Shown: positions 10,531 through 21,570 of the stretch, in pieces
Layout of the letters: each line of letters begins with the position of its first letter
How positions within the stretch are numbered: position 1 is the first letter of the stretch
Assembly (NCBI RefSeq): GCF_038502225.1
Contig: NC_091298.1
Span: 45,306,957 to 45,370,956 of the forward strand
From: Cherax quadricarinatus
Taxonomy: Eukaryota > Arthropoda > Malacostraca > Decapoda > Parastacidae
Reading direction: 5' to 3'
DNA: 64,000 bases
Notes under the pieces: model-generated
Told to the model about the DNA's origin: nothing
Databases searched by the model: none
What the model saw: the letters and a program-made list of their open reading frames with translations, nothing else
Translations under genes and position numbers: made by a program

Positions 10531-13500
10531 TGTTGAAGCTTCTGCACACTGTGTTGTTTCTACACACTGTGTTGTTTCTGCACACTATGTTGTTTCTGCA
10601 CACTATGTTGTTTCTGCACACTATGTTGTTTCTGCACACTGTGTTGTTTCTACACACTGTGTTGTTTCTGCACACTGTGTTGTTTCTGCACACAGTGTTG
10701 TTTCTGCACACTGTGTTGTTTCTGCACACTATGTTGTTTCTGCACACTGTGTTGTTTCTACACACTGTGTTGTTTCTGCAAACTATGTTGTTTCTGCACA
10801 CTGTTGTTTCTGCACACTGTGTTGTTTCTGCACACTATGTTGTTTCTGCACACTGTGTTGTTTCTGCAAACTATGTTGTTTCTGCACACTGTGTTGTTTC
10901 TGCACACTGTGTTGTTTCTGCACACTGTGTTGTTTCTGCACACTGTTGTTTCTGCACACTATGTTGTTTCTGCACACTGTTGTTTCTGCACACTATGTTG
11001 TTTCTGCACACTGTGTTGTTTCTGCAAACTATGTTGTTTCTGCACACTGTGTTGTTTCTGCACACTGTGTTGTTTCTGCACACTGTGTTGTTTCTGCACA
11101 CTGTTGTTTCTGCACACTATGTTGTTTCTGCACACTGTTGTTTCTGCACACTATGTTGTTTCTGCACACTGTGTTGTTTCTGCACACTATGTTGTTTCTA
11201 CACACTGTGTTGTTTCTGCACACTGTGTTGTTTCTGCACACTGTGTTGTTTCTGCACACTGTGTTGTTTCCGCACACTGTGTTGTTTCTACACACTGTGT
11301 TGTTTCTGCACACTGTGTTGTTTCTACACACTGTGTTGTTTCTGCACACTATGTTGTTTCTGCACACTATGTTGTTTCTGCACACTATGTTGTTTCTGCA
11401 CACTGTTGTTTCTACACACTGTGTTGTTTCTACACACTGTGTTGTTTCTACACACTATGTTGTTTCTGCACACTATGTTGTTTCTACACACTGTGTTGTT
11501 TCTACACACTGTGTTGTTTCTACACACTATGTTGTTTCTGCACACTATGTTGTTTCTGCACACTGTGTTGTTTCTACACACTGTGTTGTTTCTACACACT
11601 ATGTTGTTTCTGCACACTATGTTGTTTCTGCACACTGTTGTTTCTACACACTGTGTTGTTTCTACACACTGTGTTGTTTCTACACACTGTGTTGTTTCTA
11701 CACACTGTGTTGTTTCTACACACTGTGTTGTTTCTACACACTATGTTGTTTCTGCACACTATGTTGTTTCTGCACACTGTGTTGTTTCTGCACACTATGT
11801 TGTTTCTGCACACTATGTTGTTTCTGCACACTATGTTGTTTCTGCATACTATGTTGTTTCTGCACACTGTGTTGTTTCTGCACACTATGTTGTTTCTGCA
11901 CACTATGTTGTTTCTGCACACTATGTTGTTTCTGCACACTATGTTGTTTCTGCATACTATGTTGTTTCTGCACACTGTGTTGTTTCTGCACACTATGTTG
12001 TTTCTACACACTATGTTGTTTCTACACACTATGTTGTTTCTGCACACTATGTTGTTTCTGCACACTGTGTTGTTTCTGCACACTATGTTGTTTCTGCACA
12101 CTATGTTGTTTCTGCACACTATGTTGTTTCTGCATACTATGTTGTTTCTGCACACTGTGTTGTTTCTGCACACTGTTGTTTCTACACTATGTTGTTTCTA
12201 CACTATGTTGTTTCTGCACACTGTGTTGTTTCTGCACACTGTGTTGTTTCTGCACACTGTGTTGTTTCTGCACACTATGTTGTTTCTGCACACTGTTGTT
12301 TCTGCACACTTTGTTGTTTATGCACACTGTGTTGTTTCTGCACACTATGTTGTTTCTGCACACTATGTTGTTTCTGCACACTGTGTTGTTTCTGCACACT
12401 GTTGTTTCTGCACACTATGTTGTTTCTGCACACTGTGTTGTTTCTGCACACTGTTGTTTCTGCACACTATGTTGTTTCTGCACACTGTGTTGTTTCTGCA
12501 CACTGTTGTTTCTACACACTATGTTGTTTCTGCACACTGTGTTGTTTCTACACACTGTGTTGTTTCTACACACTATGTTGTTTCTGCACACTATGTTGTT
12601 TCTGCACACTGTGTTGTTTCTGCACACTATGTTGTTTCTGCACACTATGTTGTTTCTGCACACTATGTTGTTTCTGCATACTATGTTGTTTCTGCACACT
12701 GTGTTGTTTCTGCACACTATGTTGTTTCTGCACACTATGTTGTTTCTGCACACTATGTTGTTTCTGCACACTATGTTGTTTCTGCATACTATGTTGTTTC
12801 TGCACACTGTGTTGTTTCTGCACACTATGTTGTTTCTACACACTATGTTGTTTCTACACACTATGTTGTTTCTGCACACTATGTTGTTTCTACACACTGT
12901 GTTGTTTCTGCACACTATGTTGTTTCTGCACACTGTGTTGTTTCTGCACACTGTTGTTTCTGCACACTATGTTGTTTCTGCACACTGTGTTGTTTCTGCA
13001 CACTGTTGTTTCTACACTCTGTTGTTTCTACACTATGTTGTTTCCGCACACTGTGTTGTTTCTGCACACTGTTGTTTCTGCACACTATGTTGTTTCTGCA
13101 CACTGTGTTGTTTCTGCACACTATGTTGTTTCTGCACACTGTGTTGTTTCTACACACTGTGTTGTTTCTGCACACTGTGTTGTTTCTGCACACTATGTTG
13201 TTTCTGCACACTGTGTTGTTTCTACACACTGTGTTGTTTCTGCACACTGTGTTGTTTCTGCACACTGTTGTTTCTGCACACTGTGTTGTTTCTGCACACT
13301 GTGTTGTTTCTACACACTGTTGTTTCTGCACACTGTGTTGTTTCTACACACTGTGTTGTTTCTACACACTGTTGTTTCTGCACACTGTGTTGTTTCTACA
13401 CACTGTGTTGTTTCTACACACTGTTGTTTCTGCACACTGTGTTGTTTCTGCACACTGTGTTGTTTCTGCACACTATGTTGTTTCTGCACACTGTGTTGTT

Positions 13501-16500
13501 TCTACACACTGTGTTGTTTCTACACACTGTTGTTTCTGCACACTGTGTTGTTTCTACACACTATGTTGTTTCTGCACACTGTGTTGTTTCTACACACTGT
13601 GTTGTTTCTACACACTGTTGTTTCTGCACACTGTGTTGTTTCTGCACACTATGTTGTTTCCGCACACTGTGTTGTTTCTGTACACTGTGTTGTTTCTGTA
13701 CACTGTGTTGTTTCTACACACTGTGTTGTTTCTACACACTGTGTTGTTTCTGTACACTGTGTTGTTTCTACACACTGTGTTGTTTCTACACACTGTGTTG
13801 TTTCTACACACTGTGTTGTTTCTGTACACTGTGTTGTTTCTGTACACTGTGTTGTTTCTGTACACTGTGTTGTTTCTGTACACTGTGTTGTTTCTGTACA
13901 CTGTGTTGTTTCTGTACACTGTGTTGTTTCTGTACACTGTGTTGTTTCTGTACACTGTGTTGTTTCTGCACACTGTGTTGTTTCTGTACACTGTGTTGTT
14001 TCTACACACTGTGTTGTTTCTGCACACTGTGTTGTTTCTGCACACTGTGTTGTTTCTGCACACTGTGTTGTTTCTACACACTGTGTTGTTTCTGCACACT
14101 GTGTTGTTTCTGCACACTGTGTTGTTTCTACACACTGTGTTGTTTCTACACACTGTGTTGTTTCTACACACTGTGTTGTTTCTACACACTGTGTTGTTTC
14201 TACACACTGTGTTGTTTCTACACACTGTGTTGTTTCTACACACTGTGTTGTTTCTACACACTGTGTTGTTTCTACACACTGTGTTGTTTCTGCACACTGT
14301 GTTGTTTCTGCACACTGTGTTGTTTCTGTACACTGTGTTGTTTCTGTACACTGTGTTGTTTCTGCACACTGTGTTGTTTCTGTACACTGTGTTGTTTCTG
14401 CACACTGTGTTGTTTCTACACACTGTGTTGTTTCTGCACACTGTGTTGTTTCTGCACACTGTGTTGCTTCTGCACACACACACTGTGTTGCTTCTGCACA
14501 CACACTGTGTTGCTTCTGCGCACACACACTGTGTTGTTTCTACACACTGTGTTTCTACACACTGTGTTGTTTCTGTACACTGTGTTGTTTCTGCACACTG
14601 TTGTTTCTGCACACTATGTTGTTTCTGCACACTGTGTTGTTTCTGCACACTGTGTTGTTTCTGCACACTGTTTCTGCACACTGTGTTGTTTCTGCACACT
14701 GTGTTGTTTCTACACACTGTGTTGTTTCTGCACACTATGTTGTTTCTGCACACTGTGTTGTTTCTGCACACTGTGTTGTTTCTGCACACTGTTGTTTCTG
14801 CACACTATGTTGTTTCTGCACACTGTGTTGTTTCTGCACACTGTGTTGTTTCTGCACACTGTGTTGTTTCTACACACTACACTGTGTTGTTTCTACACAC
14901 TGCACACTGTGTTGTTTCTGCACACTGTGTTGTTTCTGCACACTGTGTTGTTCTGCACACTGCACACTGTGTTGTTTCTGCACACTGTGTTGTTTCTGCA
15001 CACTGTTTCTGCACACTGTGTTGTTTCTGCACACTGTGTTGTTTCTGCACACTGTTGTTTCTGCACACACACTATGTTGCTTCTGCACACACACAGTGTT
15101 GCTTCTGCACACACACACTGTGTTGCTTCTGCACACACACAGTGTTGCTTCTGCGCACACACACTGTGTTGCTTCTGCACACACACACTGCGTTGCTTCT
15201 GCACACACACACACACTGTGTTGCTTCTGCGCACACACACAGTGTTGCTTCTGCACACACACACTGCGTTGCTTCTGCACACACACACTGTGTTGCTTCT
15301 GCACACACACACTGTGTTGCTTCTGCACACACACACTGTGTTGCTTCTGCACACACACACACTGTGTTGCTTCTGCACACACACACTGTGTTGCTTCTGC
15401 ACACACACACTGTGTTGCTTCTGCACACATACTGTGTTGCTTCTGCACACACACAGTGTTGCTTCTGCACACACATACTGTGTTGCTTCTGCACACACGC
15501 ACTGTGTTGCTTCTGCACACACGCACTGTGTTGCTTCTGCACACACGCACTGTGTTGCTTCTGCACACACACAGTGTTGCTTCTGCTCACACACACAGTG
15601 TTGCTTCTGCACACATACACAGTGTTGCTTCTGCACACACACACAGTGTTGCTTCTGCACACACACACTGTGTTGCTTCTGCATACACACACTGTGTTGC
15701 TTCTGCACACACACACTGTGTTGCTTCTGCACACACACACTGTGTTGCTTCTGCATACACACACTGTGTTGCTTCTGCACACACAGTGTTGCTTCTGCAC
15801 ACACACACTGTTGCTTCTCCACACACACACTGTGTTGCTTCTCCACACACACACTGTGTTGCTTCTGCATACACACTGTGTTGCTTCTGCATACACACTG
15901 TGTTCCTTCTGCACACACACTGTGTTGCTTCTGCACACACACTGTGTTGCTTCTGCACACACACTGTGTTGCTTCTGCACACACACTGTGTTGCTTCTGC
16001 ACACACACTGTGTTGCTTCTGCACACACACACTGTGTTGCTTCTGCGCACACACACACACAGTGTTGCTTCTGCACACACACACTGTGTTGCTTCTGCAC
16101 ACACACACAGTGTTGCTTCTGCACACACACACTGTGTTGCTTCTGCACACACACACACACACTGTGTTGCTTCTGCACACACACAGTGTTGCTTCTGCAC
16201 ACACACACTGTGTTGCTTCTGCACACACACACTGTTGCTTCTGCACACACACACTGTTGCTTCTGCACACACACATTGTTGCTTCTGCACACACACACAC
16301 ACTGTGTTGCTTCTGCACACACACACAGTGTTGCTTCTGCACACACACTGTTGCTTCTGCGCGCACACACACAGTGTTGCTTCTGCACACACACAGTGTT
16401 GCTTCTGCACACACACAGTGTTGCTTCTGCACACACACAGTGTTGCTTCTGCACACACGCACAGTGTTGCTTCTGCACACACGCACAGTGTTGCTTCTGC

Positions 16501-17223
16501 ACACACACACTGTGTTGCTTCTGCACACACACACTGTGTTGCTTCTGCACACACACACTGTGTTGCTTCTGCACACACACACTGTTGCTTCTGCACACAC
16601 ACACACACTGTTGCTTCTGCACACACACACAGTGTTGCTTCTGCACACACACACAGTGTTGCTTCTGCACACACACAGTGTTGCTTCTGCACACACGCAC
16701 AGTGTTGCTTCTGCACACACGCACAGTGTTGCTTCTGCACACACGCACAGTGTTGCTTCTGCACACACGCACAGTGTTGTTTCTTCATACACACAGTGTT
16801 GCTTCTGCACACACACACACTGTGTTGCTTCTCCACACACACACTGTGTTGCTTCTCCACACACACACTGTGTTGCTTCTGCATACACACTGTTGCTTCT
16901 GCATACACACTGTGTTGCTTCTACATACACACTGTGTTGCTTCTGCACACACACACTGTGTTGCTTCTGCACACACACACACACACACAGTGTTGCTTCT
17001 GCACACACACAGTGTTGCTTCTGCACACACACACTGTGTTGCTTCTGCACACACACACTGTGTTGCTTCTGCACACACACACTGTGTTGCTTCTGCACAC
17101 ACACACTGTGTTGCTTCTGCACACACACACTGTGTTGCTTCTGCACACACACACTGTGTTGCTTCTGCACACACACACTGTGTTGCTTCTGCACACACAC
17201 ACACTGTGTTGCTTGTACACACA
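10531..17223. repeat. satellite block 1: 18-bp unit grading into a CA-expanded unit
   Basis: From 10531 to about 14460 the unit is 18 bp (GTTGTTTCTGCACACTGT), with 16-bp versions lacking a GT and single-base variants (tAcac, tGTAc, ActAtg). From about 14465, and throughout after 15065, the unit carries GTTGCTTCTG plus a CA tract of varying length, giving units of 20-32 bp. Because 18 is a multiple of 3 and the unit has no stop codon in most frames, very long false reading frames appear on both strands. The repeats of Leu-Phe-Leu-His-Thr type have no coding meaning. The block ends where the Gypsy 5' LTR begins. Confidence 0.97.
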
Positions 17224-17562
17224 TGTAGTGATACTGGTCCTGTGGGGAGCAGCAGCAGGATAATACTGCACCACCTCTAGGAGCCCTTAACAACAACAAC
17301 AGTTTGGTGTGTGTCATGGGCACCAACACATGGTGTGTGATTCTCTCCTACTTTATCCATTTATCAGCAATGCAGATTACATGGTGAGTTTAAATATGTG
17401 GCCTGTAGTTATAACTTTTCTCTTGACATATGCAAGACATCACCATCCCTGTAGAAGCCATTATTAGATGTACTAGTCATTATATTTTGTTGTTGCAGAA
17501 GTACTATGAAGATTCTATGTTCAATAAAGCCTAGAGATAAGGCCTGTGTTTCTATCACAACA
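17224..17562 (+). repeat. 5' LTR of Gypsy element
   Basis: 339 bp bounded by TG...CA and identical on reading to 21232-21570. It holds TATATTTT at 17481-17488 and AATAAA at 17523-17528. If the TATA box sets the start about 30 nt downstream, U3 is 17224-17510 and R begins near 17511. Confidence 0.95.
17481..17528 (+). promoter_or_regulatory. predicted LTR core promoter, mRNA start and poly(A) signal
   Basis: TATATTTT begins at 17481, and a start about 30 nt later would fall at 17511. The bases 17511-17528 end in the poly(A) signal AATAAA (17523-17528), which in the 3' LTR copy lies at 21531-21536. The start site is predicted only from spacing. If it is right, the first 18 nt of the transcript are exactly complementary to 17564-17581. 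Confidence 0.6.
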
Positions 17563-17563
17563 A

Positions 17564-17581
17564 TTTATTGAACATAGAATC
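17564..17581 (+). other. presumed primer-binding site, self-complementary
   Basis: This 18-nt site starts 1 nt after the 5' LTR, where a primer-binding site is expected. It is TTTATTGAACATAGAATC, the perfect reverse complement of 17511-17528 in the LTR, with 35 nt between. I do not see the usual TGG start of a tRNA-complementary site here. The arrangement matches the self-priming logic known for the fission-yeast element Tf1, in which the 5' end of the mRNA pairs with the site and serves as the primer. Confidence 0.65.
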
Positions 17582-17624
17582 CTGGGCTACCTGGTGGTGA
17601 TCCTGCGCTAGACTACATCACAAC

Positions 17625-20600
17625 ATGGAGCGTTTACTGAAACCTGAGAGGCTAGACTGTGACCCCAGCTTATCAACGGCTGTTCAGGAATGGAAGCACT
17701 GGTTTAAGACTTTCGAAAACTTCTTGGGAGCCCTTCCTAAAGAAGATCTAGATAAACTAAGTCTGCTCATCAATTTTGTGTCACCTAAGATATATGAGGC
17801 TATTTCTGAGTGTAATACCTACGAAGATGCTATCAAAACCCTCAAGTCTCAGTATATTAAACCTACAAATGAAATCTTTGCACGCTATCGCCTTGCAACT
17901 CGCCGCCAGCAGATTGATGAGTCCTTAGAGGAATACTTTCAAGCACTGAAAATTTTAGGTAAGGACTGTCACTTCCAAGCAGTGACAGCTGCTCAGTATT
18001 GTGAAGAGTCCATCAGGGATGCTTTTATCAGTGGCCTGCAATCACCAATAATAAGGCAGCGTTTATTGGAGAATAAAACTCTCGACTTAGCCGCTGCCTT
18101 TGACCAGGCAAGAGCTCTAGATTCAGCCCAGAAGAATTCTGAAGTATACAGTACCACTCAGCCTTCTCGAGTGGTAAGTGCTGCAATTCCTGACCAAGAC
18201 TCTTGCAATGAAGTTACTGGGGAACCTGCCTCAGTGACAGCAGCAGCAGGTACGGTGTGTTTCTTTTGTGGTTTTTCAAGACATCCACGTCCAAAGTGTC
18301 CTGCTCGTGAAGCAATGTGCCATAAATGCCACAAGAAAGGTCACTTTGCTAAAGTATGTCGTGCTAATGCATCAACAAGAGCTAGTGCCTCCACACATTC
18401 CAGTGATCATGCGACTCTAGCAACAGTGACTTCTGCAGCTACTCCAAATTCACTGTCAAAGGCAGTTGTGAAAGTATTCATCAAAGGAACAGAAGTAGAT
18501 GGTCTTATTGATAGTGGCAGCTCAGAGAGTTTCATCAACCTTGACTTAGTTAAACGGCTCTCCTTGACTCTACATCACTCATCAGGTACCGTTTCCATGG
18601 CATCAACATCTCTCTCTATTCAGACCTTAGGGTTTTGTAAGGTAAATCTCAGAGTTAATGGAAAGGATTATCAAGATGTACATTTAGCTATTCTGCCACA
18701 ACTGTGCTCTGATGTTATCCTTGGTCAGGACTTTCAGAAGCTGCATGGTAGTGTCACCTTAACATATGGAGGTGAACTGCCTCCTCTTGTTGTCTGTGGA
18801 CTTAGCACTTTAAGGGTAGACCCACCAAAGCTGTTTGCAAATCTTACCGCGGATTGCCATCCTATATCAGCTAAGTCACGCCGCTATTCTTATGAGGATC
18901 GGATGTTCATTGAGAAAGAAACTCAGAGGCTGCTGAAGGAGGGTATTATAGAACCGAGTGATTCCCCTTGGCGTGCACAGGTTGTTGTTGTTAAAGATGG
19001 TTATAGGAAACGGAGACTGGCTATCGATTACTCTGAGACAATCAACAAATTTACACTTCTTGATGGGTACCCTCTACCTCGAATTGACGATACAGTGAAC
19101 AAAATTGCTCAGTACTACGTGTTTAGCACAATTGATCTGCAGAGTGCCTATCATCAAGTCCCTATAAGGAATGAAGATAAACCATACACAGCGTTTCAGG
19201 CTAGTGATGGCCTGTATCAGTTTACCAGAGTCCCTTTTGGAGTCACCAATGGGGTAGCCTGCTTCCAACGAATTATGGATTCACTCATTCAGGAAGAGCA
19301 ACTCATGGGAACCTACGCGTATTTAGATAATGTTACCATTTGTGGCAAGACCCAGGAGGAACATGATGCAAACCTTGATAAGTTTTTGGAAGCCGCCAAG
19401 AAGAAAAATATCAGTTACAATGAGGAAAAGTGCACTTTTTCAACTAAAAGGCTTAGCATCCTTGGTTATGTAGTGGAAGGAGGTTCAATATTCCCAGACC
19501 CTGAACGACTACGACCTCTACGGGAACTTCCAATGCCTCAAGACAAAAAGTCACTCCGAAGAACTCTTGGTCTCTTTGCTTATTACTCACAATGGATCTA
19601 CAACTATTCAAGTAAAGTCCGCCCATTGAGTGCTACCACATTTCCTGTGACAAAGGAAGCAGAAGCCGCTTTCCATACTCTCAAACAGGACATTGAAAAC
19701 TCAGTAGTTCAAGCCATTGATGAGTCCCTACCATTCGAAGTGGAAACGGATGCATCTGACATTGCCATTGCTGCAGTCTTATCTCAGGCAGGACGACCAG
19801 TAGCCTTCTTTTCGAGAACTTTTCAAGGATCAGAGAAATGTTATGCTGCTGTAGAAAAGGAAGCCCAGGCCATCATAGAAGCAGTTCGCCACTGGAGGCA
19901 TTATTTAACTGGTAGACATTTCACTATAAGGACTGACCAACGGTCCGTGATGTATATGTTCGACAAGAGGCACAAAAGTAGGATAAAGAATGACAAGATA
20001 TTACGCTGGAGGATGGAACTATCGTGTTATGACTTTGATATTCTGTACCGACCGGGTCAAGAGAACATCTCACCTGATGCATTCTCTAGGTCCCACTGTG
20101 GAGCAGCATGTCATGATTTGCAATCACTCTCAGCTCTCCACAAGGCTTTGTGTCACCCAGGAGTTACACGCCTGTACCATTTTGTCAAATCAAAGAACAT
20201 GCCCTACTCAGTGGAAGATGTGCGACAAGTGATCAGAGCATGCAGAGTATGTGCAGAGTGCAAGCCAAACTTTCATCAGCCAGAGAAGACTCATCTCATA
20301 AAATCCACCCAGCCTTTCGAAAGATTGAATATAGATTTCAAAGGACCTCTACCAAGCACAAATCAGAATAGGTATTTCCTTAACATAGTAGATGAATATT
20401 CAAGGTTTCCCTTTGTATTCCCCTGTGCAAATATGGCTGCTTCAACTGTTATTAGTTGTCTTTCACAGTTGTTCTCTATTTTTGGTATGCCAGCTTATAT
20501 CCATTCAGACAGGGGATCCTCGTTCATGAGTAACGAACTTCAGGAGTTTTTGGCTAGCAAAGGTATTGCCTGCAGCAGAACAACAAGCTACAACCCTCAA

Positions 20601-21212
20601 GGCAATGGTCAAGTGGAGCGGTTCAATGGTACTATATGGAAGGCAGTTACAATGACATTAAAGTCGCGCAATCTACCTGTTCAACACTGGCAAACTGTCC
20701 TACCTGATGCTCTTCACTCTATTAGATCACTGCTGTGCACAGCTACTAATGCAACCCCTCATGAAAGACAACTCAACTATTCACGTCGTTCCTCTACGGG
20801 AGCCTCCGTGCCCACTTGGTTATGTCATCCTGGACCCGTTCTCCTGAAGAGTCACCGTAGGATGAACAAGACGGATCCTTTAGTGGAAGAGGTAGAGCTC
20901 CTGCAAGCTAATCCACATTACGCCCACATTCGCTACCAAAATGGTGAAGAGACTACAGTATCTACAAGACATTTAGCCCCAGTTGAAATCCCTATTAGTG
21001 TGGAATCTCAAGATACACCAATAGATGTGAAAGATGCTTCGTTTTCTCCTGGAAAGCCCCTTGAGACTACCCCTATGGAAATAGAGGATTCTGCTCCAGC
21101 AGTTAATCAAACCCCGCTGGAAAATATCGAACCTGGTGAAGAGGCTCAAGGGCTACGAAGGTCGGGACGTGTACGTCGCCCACCTAACAGTTTGGGAGAT
21201 TACTGTCTCTGA
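17625..21212 (+). CDS. Gypsy gag-pol polyprotein, intact 1195 aa
   Basis: A single uninterrupted frame encodes the whole element. A gag/capsid-like region spans about residues 1-180. Two CCHC zinc knuckles (212-225 and 232-245, each CX2CX4HX4C) follow. The aspartic protease has DSGSS at 296-300. The reverse transcriptase spans about 420-620, with [10 protein letters not shown] (Asp504) and the catalytic box YLDN at 566-569. RNase H has candidate catalytic Asp709, Asp771 and Asp818. Integrase has an HHCC zinc finger (His839, His844, Cys873, Cys876) and a DDE core of Asp904, Asp962 and Glu998 with 35 residues between the last two. The C-terminus is basic ([10 protein letters not shown]). The start ATG at 17625 lies 62 nt after the LTR. 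The unusual point is Asn569, where most RTs have a second Asp (YxDD). I recall YLDN in related animal Gypsy elements, so it may be a lineage trait and not damage. Confidence 0.93.
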   Translation: MERLLKPERLDCDPSLSTAVQEWKHWFKTFENFLGALPKEDLDKLSLLINFVSPKIYEAISECNTYEDAIKTLKSQYIKPTNEIFARYRLATRRQQIDESLEEYFQALKILGKDCHFQAVTAAQYCEESIRDAFISGLQSPIIRQRLLENKTLDLAAAFDQARALDSAQKNSEVYSTTQPSRVVSAAIPDQDSCNEVTGEPASVTAAAGTVCFFCGFSRHPRPKCPAREAMCHKCHKKGHFAKVCRANASTRASASTHSSDHATLATVTSAATPNSLSKAVVKVFIKGTEVDGLIDSGSSESFINLDLVKRLSLTLHHSSGTVSMASTSLSIQTLGFCKVNLRVNGKDYQDVHLAILPQLCSDVILGQDFQKLHGSVTLTYGGELPPLVVCGLSTLRVDPPKLFANLTADCHPISAKSRRYSYEDRMFIEKETQRLLKEGIIEPSDSPWRAQVVVVKDGYRKRRLAIDYSETINKFTLLDGYPLPRIDDTVNKIAQYYVFSTIDLQSAYHQVPIRNEDKPYTAFQASDGLYQFTRVPFGVTNGVACFQRIMDSLIQEEQLMGTYAYLDNVTICGKTQEEHDANLDKFLEAAKKKNISYNEEKCTFSTKRLSILGYVVEGGSIFPDPERLRPLRELPMPQDKKSLRRTLGLFAYYSQWIYNYSSKVRPLSATTFPVTKEAEAAFHTLKQDIENSVVQAIDESLPFEVETDASDIAIAAVLSQAGRPVAFFSRTFQGSEKCYAAVEKEAQAIIEAVRHWRHYLTGRHFTIRTDQRSVMYMFDKRHKSRIKNDKILRWRMELSCYDFDILYRPGQENISPDAFSRSHCGAACHDLQSLSALHKALCHPGVTRLYHFVKSKNMPYSVEDVRQVIRACRVCAECKPNFHQPEKTHLIKSTQPFERLNIDFKGPLPSTNQNRYFLNIVDEYSRFPFVFPCANMAASTVISCLSQLFSIFGMPAYIHSDRGSSFMSNELQEFLASKGIACSRTTSYNPQGNGQVERFNGTIWKAVTMTLKSRNLPVQHWQTVLPDALHSIRSLLCTATNATPHERQLNYSRRSSTGASVPTWLCHPGPVLLKSHRRMNKTDPLVEEVELLQANPHYAHIRYQNGEETTVSTRHLAPVEIPISVESQDTPIDVKDASFSPGKPLETTPMEIEDSAPAVNQTPLENIEPGEEAQGLRRSGRVRRPPNSLGDYCL

Positions 21213-21218
21213 TATTTT

Positions 21219-21231
21219 AGAAGGGGGAGAG
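21219..21231 (+). other. polypurine tract
   Basis: AGAAGGGGGAGAG lies directly before the 3' LTR and 7 nt after the gag-pol stop. Its position and pure purine content fit the primer for plus-strand DNA synthesis. Confidence 0.85.
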
Positions 21232-21570
21232 TGTAGTGATACTGGTCCTGTGGGGAGCAGCAGCAGGATAATACTGCACCACCTCTAGGAGCCCTTAACA
21301 ACAACAACAGTTTGGTGTGTGTCATGGGCACCAACACATGGTGTGTGATTCTCTCCTACTTTATCCATTTATCAGCAATGCAGATTACATGGTGAGTTTA
21401 AATATGTGGCCTGTAGTTATAACTTTTCTCTTGACATATGCAAGACATCACCATCCCTGTAGAAGCCATTATTAGATGTACTAGTCATTATATTTTGTTG
21501 TTGCAGAAGTACTATGAAGATTCTATGTTCAATAAAGCCTAGAGATAAGGCCTGTGTTTCTATCACAACA
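21232..21570 (+). repeat. 3' LTR of Gypsy element
   Basis: 339 bp, the same length as and by eye identical to the 5' LTR. The poly(A) signal is at 21531-21536. The satellite resumes at 21571. Confidence 0.95.

Larger units (their letters stand above)
17224..21570 (+). mobile_element. apparently full-length Ty3/Gypsy LTR retrotransposon
   Basis: The element is 4347 bp: a 339-bp 5' LTR, a short leader, one gag-pol frame of 1195 codons, a polypurine tract and a 339-bp 3' LTR. By direct reading the two LTRs are identical, so the insertion is recent. Both LTRs begin TGTAGTG and end CACAACA. It sits inside the satellite. The flanking 5 bp are ACACA on both sides, which fits a Gypsy target-site duplication but is weak evidence in CA-rich DNA. 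No env-like ORF and no chromodomain are seen. The gag and pol text resembles Mag/K02A2.6-like Gypsy elements of animals. Confidence 0.95.

Noticed and set aside
10530..17280. Giant open frames of more than 2000 codons on the plus strand, and many minus-strand frames
   Set aside because: The 18-bp unit is a multiple of three and nearly stop-free in several frames, so long frames arise on both strands at once. The peptides are plain repeats, with no start context, domain or codon signal.
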